Assembly (NCBI GenBank): GCA_021018815.1
Contig: JAITYX010000066.1
Location: 2,542,001-2,606,000 of the forward strand
From: Talinum fruticosum
Taxonomy: Eukaryota; Streptophyta; Magnoliopsida; Caryophyllales; Talinaceae
Direction of reading: 5' to 3'
Length of the DNA stretch: 64,000 bases
Translations under genes and position numbers: made by a program
The notes under the pieces: model-generated
Told to the model about the DNA's origin: nothing
Database searches by the model: none
What the model saw: only the letters and a program-made list of their open reading frames with translations
Part shown: piece after piece, positions 58,857-64,000 of the stretch
Layout of the letters: each line of letters opens with the position of its first letter
How positions within the stretch are numbered: the first letter of the stretch is position 1

Positions 58857-59567
58857 AACATTCATGCAATTAAACTTACCAGCACTGTTTTCAGATATAT
58901 TAGTAAGGAATTTCACTTACCAGTTAAAATTACTATTTAAACTATGTATGTTCGGAAGAGGTATTAAGCTCGGAAGCTTTCTCTTTTAGTGCTAGGCTTT
59001 TGTGTGCGTGTAAAAAGGAGTAAGAACTTACCACTAAAAGTTTTTTCTTGAGAGATTATGTAAGATTGGCATTAAACTTTCCCTTCCCTTGGCTTATCTA
59101 CCTACTCCCTTTCCTGCTTCACTCCTAGGAAAGAACATTCACAATTTAAAGACATCATGCACAGTTTTACGTTTATTTAGAAAGCCAGAAACTTCGATTA
59201 ACCGATTTTGTACGCCCATAATACTCTATGAATGTAGGGCACTCTATGAACGTAGGGTAACGTATGGCCCCGTGCGTCAAGGTCTAGGACAGGAGGTAAA
59301 AACAGGTTTAGGAAATAACTGTCCGCTTAGAAGACCACTAAGCTATCGCAACATAACAAGCGTTAGCAAAGTGAAAATGAAGAATGGATTTCATGTCATT
59401 CATATTACATATTTCTTTACTTTTCTATACATATCTACAATTTTCTTTCTTTCTTTCTTTCTTTCTTTTCTATTCTAGGGGTTGAAAAATATGTTTCCAA
59501 CAAATGAAAATGAAGCGCAAGCAGGAAATTGAAAATCTATAGAAACCAATTGCAATCAAATGAGCTA
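58857..59567. other. Intergenic between convergent EPF2-like and J-domain genes
   Basis: It should contain both 3'UTRs. A TTTC tetranucleotide microsatellite lies at 59441-59468. An open frame at 59089-59478 shows no family resemblance and runs into the microsatellite. Confidence 0.45.
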
Positions 59568-61847
59568 CTACTCATCTTCGCTCTCCAATTCAAAGCCTTC
59601 TGCGGCTAAGAGACGGCTAATCTCTTTCTTCTTCTCCTCCTCGGCCTTCTTTCGCATCAAATCTCGCTTCTTCAACACAAGTGTGTGCCTCTTAAGTGTG
59701 GTGTTGAAGATTTCTCTTGATGCCTTCTTTTCCTTTGCTAGGATCCTCCTCTCTTCTTCAGGATCAACCTGAAAACTCATTCCATAAAGTTTCTTCTCTC
59801 CATTTTACAATAAATGAAGCTCAAGGATTGTCAGCTAGTCATAGGCTTAACAGAATAAGCCAAAAAGATAATTTATGCATAAACACCACTCAAGCAAACA
59901 AACACATTCCTGCACCATTTTTTGAGTTGATAAGAAAACCACAATTATGCAACTTTTTTCTTTCATTCTTTTTTTATTTAGGGGGAGGCGGGGGAAAAAA
60001 ACTACAGTTATGTAATTTAACTACAATCCTATGCAGACCAATCCTTGAAATAATTTAGACAACCAAATTCATCTCCTCTACCCTAAACACCACCACACAC
60101 CACCAAAACAACGTAAAATACTCCCCCACCCCTGAGGTTTTGGTAAATAATTTTTATGTCTGACATTATAGAATTATTTTTCACCTCGCATCACCATTGT
60201 GCCAAAAAGTTTTAACCCCCAATTTATGAAAATTGCTACATAAGAATATAAACATAAAGCATCAAAGCTGAAAGAAGATGTAAAACGAATATTTACCTTA
60301 GATCGAGCACGCTGCCGGGCTCTCAAATGCATTTCTCGCTGCTGCTGTTCAGCCCATGCTGCAATTGCCATATCACCACGCTGATCAAATGCTTTCCTCT
60401 TCTTTATAAGCCACTCCATCCAGGCTTGAGAAGCCTGAGACAAATGGAAGTCATTTAAATGTCAATTTGCTATCTTCGTGACAGAGATGTCTACAGTGCC
60501 AATGGAGAAGAAAAGCATATGATGACTGAATTTAGTTTGCATTGGCTATTATTGAAATAACCACTAAAAAATTTTCACCTTCATGGGATTCACCCTGTTT
60601 TCCATATCATATTGTCTCCTCCTCTCTCCATCTATAAGCAGCTCATAAGCCGCTTGAATTTTAATGAATCGGGTTTCAGCTGTTTCACCTTCCTCAAGAT
60701 TGCCTTTGCCATCATAGACTTCAAAAGAAACACCATATAAAGACCACATGTTATTAAGAAACTGGGACATTAAAATCTGCACTGACTGCATAACAAAGGA
60801 CGAAGAGGATGTCGTAGTAAATATATAGAAAATAGTATAACTACCAGGGCACTGATTGAATTAGCCAGAAACAGGCTAATCAGCAAGGTCATATCGGCTA
60901 TAACACAGATTACAAATTCAATAATGTTTAAAATGAAAATAAAGATGCTGGGTACACACACACACACAAAGACACCAAAACAACTGTTTTTAATAATCAA
61001 GATAGTATCAATTATCAACTTATTTTAACTGTAAAGATACAAAGTTGATTATTCTACCAAAGACACAACTTTAAATAGATAAATTAAGAAAAGGCCTCAT
61101 AAAGAGGTAAAAAATCTGAAAGCAATTTGATTTAGAGAAACGTAGAGGTCCCTTTGCAACATCTAGCAATGAACTTGTATGTGATGCTGTGAAGAGCTGT
61201 ATGCCAATTGCATGGTATTTTACTTTTCAGATTATAATTGGCTAACATCAAATGTTGGGCTAAGAACATAACGCAATAACTTTCAATAGAAATGAGAGAA
61301 TTTCAACCAAAACGTAGCTCGAAAGACACAAAACCAGATGGTCAAGGGGAAAGGAGAGAGGAGGATCTCTACTTACTGTTCATCAGCTCATATACAGTAT
61401 GTTTATGACCACCGGAATTGGCCTGCTGCTAGCAAGAAAAGGAATCCTTCTTAACAATTGATTAAAGAATCTCCTTTTGGGTTCTCACAGATGTTTTTAG
61501 GATTCTAAAGTAGACATAATCTAACAAGTTTAATAATTTAGAAACACCCTTCAGGAAACATCCAGAACTTCACAAGAAATCCGTGCATTGTTAATCTCGA
61601 CCACTGACAGAAAAGGCTAAAAGGTTATTCTAAAAAAGCACAACAACTATTGCAGCTGGTAAGCACCTTATGATCACGATAGTTCAATTGGCAAGTTAGT
61701 CCATAGGTGCACACTACACATATTATGGAATTAATCATACAGAACAACAGGGTCAAGATAAAGAATACCAACCATCTGGATGATAAAATTTAGCCAAGCG
61801 TCTGTAAGCATTCTTAATTTGCTCATCAGCAGCATCCCTCTCTAGCT
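59568..61847 (-). CDS. J-domain (DnaJ-like) co-chaperone, 5' exon(s) not found
   Basis: Four minus-strand exons were read: 61847-61773, 60718-60579, 60434-60297 and 59768-59568, all with GT-AG junctions and consistent phase (2, 1 / 2, 0 / 0, 0 / 0). They give the last 183 residues. The first ends in the J-domain helix II and HPD loop (NAYRRLAKFYHPD). The second has helix III (RFIKIQAAYELLIDGERRRQYD). The rest is a highly charged, probably coiled-coil tail ending FELESEDE. J-domain proteins stimulate Hsp70 ATPase through HPD. The tail resembles plant single-J-domain proteins of unknown client. The exon with helix I and any targeting peptide should lie upstream, beyond 61847, but no candidate was recognised up to 64000. 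Confidence 0.88.
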
Positions 61848-62877
61848 CTGTAAGCCACACATAAGAATGTAACAGGGACATCAATTAAACATTTTGCCAA
61901 AAGATTACAAGGAAAACAAAAAGGTCCTCGTGTATATAACACAGTCTATTCTCCTTATCCAAAAAAAAATACAAGGAAACATAAACAAAGATATAATAAT
62001 AAACAAAAAATACATGAAAACACAAACATAGATATAAGAATCTCAACTAGAGCCAATGAAATAAGACAACAAATTTCCATAAACGAATACCAACTTCATC
62101 CACCATGTCACATCAAGATTTTATTCAGATGCAATGTTCATGGAAACAAAATAAAGAACACATAACTGATATTGTTCAAAAATAAAGATGCCATTATCCA
62201 TAGCAGAAGTAAGATTCATCTCACTAGGTCAACATACATATCAAATGTCACCTGCCATCAGTTTTGAGAACTTCTAGGTAATTTAGCTCTTGCTATCCCA
62301 GTAAAACTTCAGCCAATTTCAAAGATAGGTAAATTAGGGATATATGAAATATCAAAGGCTAATATCAGATAGTATTTTGATACCCTTGAAACAGTTATAA
62401 GCAATTGATTACATGTCATCATACCATAAGTCACTTGAGCAAGGACAGTTTGTAAAAGCACACTGCTGAAGAAAGAAGTAATGCAGAACAGAGCACACAA
62501 CTAACTGTGGTGCTCTTTCCACCTCACGTTTTGAGGATCAAATCAGACCAAGAGCTGCCCTTCCCTAAAGACTTACAACAAAAAACTACGCTAGAGTTCA
62601 ATACATGCCAGATGGGAAAATAGCAGACGACTTCTGTATATGATACCTTTTCCATAATAGTTAGTAACTTTCTGCCAAAAGATAAAACCTTAGCCTGGAA
62701 ATAACCAAATCCCATAATAAAACATTTCAGATAGAAAAAGTTCCTCCTTTTTCCAGGCAGGATAGAACCAAAGGACATATGCAAATTATATGAAACACCC
62801 GTGAATACCATTTTGCCCACTCCTCAGTCCTGATTTTTAAATAATGTTATATTTTTGGCTTGCAAGCGTAAATCAGA
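61848..62877. other. Probable upstream intron of the J-domain gene
   Basis: No exon with a J-domain helix I was recognised on the minus strand. Composition is intron-like. An exon-sized segment bounded by GGCAG and GTATCA lies at about 62649-62672 but encodes nothing identifiable. Confidence 0.4.
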
Positions 62878-63062
62878 ATAGGCAAGGAGGTGGAGTGGTA
62901 GAGAAGGCATAATTATAACCAAGAGGTTTGGTGTTTAAGGCTGGTAAAGACCAAAATTTATAACTTTTTTATTACTTTTTTTAGGTGTAAAAGAAGTATA
63001 ATGTTTTGCTCTTTGCCAGTCTTGAACAGGCCCATTATTTGACTTTTTTTTTTTTTTTTTGA
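62878..63062 (+). mobile_element. tRNA-derived SINE
   Basis: TGGAGTGGTAGAGAAGG (A-box-like) and GGTTTGGTGTTTAAG (B-box-like) about 35 bases apart start the element. It shares TAGGTGTA-AAAGAAG with the copy at 13016-13264 and ends in an 18-T run. Confidence 0.55.
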
Positions 63063-64000
63063 ATCCTCTTCCTATTTTGAAGGCTTCAGTTAATTTTTTT
63101 CTTATAATTCCTTTTAGCATATCTAACTAAAACTAAATTGTTCTTTTATTCAAAAAAACAAATTTTAGGCACTCATATGATGCTATATGAAGGTTTTAAA
63201 TTGAATTTATGTTTACAATGATTATCAAAAGTAAGAATAAGTATATAGAAAATAAGAATGAGCAAATAATATAATTTTTTTTATTGAACTAAATTTGATT
63301 TTCAATACATACACAGAAAATTTTGGAGAGCATGCATAATATCTTTAGTGAGTATTAATATTACATATAAGAGCAATTGAACTATGTTTGGTGTGTAATC
63401 AATGTCATATTTAGTGTGCATCAGTTTACATTTGGTATCCATTATTCCATGCATGATGACATAATAACTTCCCGAAAAACTTAGTAAGCATTTATATTAT
63501 GTTTAGTGAGTATTAGTATTATGTTTTATGGGTATTCATATAATATTTAAATTTGATTTACAAAGAATATTCAAAAAAAAGGCAAGCATTCATATTATTT
63601 TGTGAGCATTAGTATTATATAGGGTGAGGTTGAGCAATTACATCATATTTAATGAGTATTACTGTCATGATTAGTCACCATTGTATATGGTGAACAATTC
63701 AATTATATATTTTAATATATGATGAACAATTCAATCATATATTTTAATAAGCATTATTATTGTGCTTGGTGAATATATATTAATATCATATTTGGTATGC
63801 AGTAACTTTTAATATTTTTGTTGGGTAAATTTTACCAAGCCAGTTTTTTATTTATTCTTTTTTATGTGAATGAGTGTTTTAGTGGACCATACACCCAAAA
63901 GATATAGTGTATAACAATATCATATTTGGTGTACTGTCAATATTTTATTCAAATGCATATTATTCATATATTTGGCGAGCAATCACATTGTACTAGTATA
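63063..64000. repeat. AT-rich degenerate repeat to the window edge
   Basis: From about 63300 the words TTTAGTGAGTATTA, GTATTATGTTT, ATATTTGGTGTGC and GAACAATTCAATCATAT recur in varied order, roughly every 20-60 bases, with no fixed period. No coding sequence is present. It probably belongs to a transposon whose ends lie outside the window. Confidence 0.5.

Noticed and set aside
59089..59478. 129-codon open frame downstream of the EPF2-like gene
   Set aside because: No domain resemblance, it ends in a TTTC microsatellite, and it sits where two 3'UTRs should be.
61031..61380. Extra J-domain gene exon in the long intron
   Set aside because: No frame continues the J-domain; the four assigned exons already join in phase.

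Overview
The window looks like nuclear DNA from a flowering plant, most likely a eudicot. It has spliced genes with GT-AG introns, AT-rich intergenic DNA, and families that only make sense in angiosperms (CYP82 P450, an epidermal patterning factor peptide, copia, gypsy, CACTA and LINE retroelements and transposons, hAT and Stowaway MITEs). I cannot name the species.

Layout. 0-3 kb: an apparently intact two-exon CYP82-type cytochrome P450. 3-13 kb: gene-poor DNA with MITEs, an isolated IST1-like exon, a 5'UTR-like CT-rich stretch and a 72-bp tandem repeat. 13-19 kb: MITEs, long microsatellites and a second CYP82 copy that is broken by two frameshifts and a stop codon. 19-24 kb: its 3' flank and, near 22.8 kb, a 140-bp relic of a third CYP82 copy. 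24.8-33 kb: a decayed Tat/Ogre-like gypsy element and a decayed CACTA element. 35-42.3 kb: one L1-type LINE split by two younger insertions (a solo LTR and a long-TIR element). 42.6-48 kb: minus-strand gypsy sequence carrying a 1.15-kb hAT-type element made of degenerate GGGTTCGG repeats. 50-56 kb: a broken, 3'-truncated copia (SIRE-like) element. 57.3-58.9 kb: a three-exon EPF2-like stomatal-patterning peptide gene that short-ORF searches miss. 59.6-61.8 kb: minus-strand 3' exons of a J-domain co-chaperone gene whose first exon is not seen. The right edge holds a SINE and an AT-rich degenerate repeat.

The two complete genes do not form a pathway. The P450s are a local tandem family in three stages of decay. 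EPF2-like and J-domain genes are ordinary single genes at the right edge. Most of the rest is nested mobile DNA, and several insertions can be dated relative to each other by their target-site duplications.
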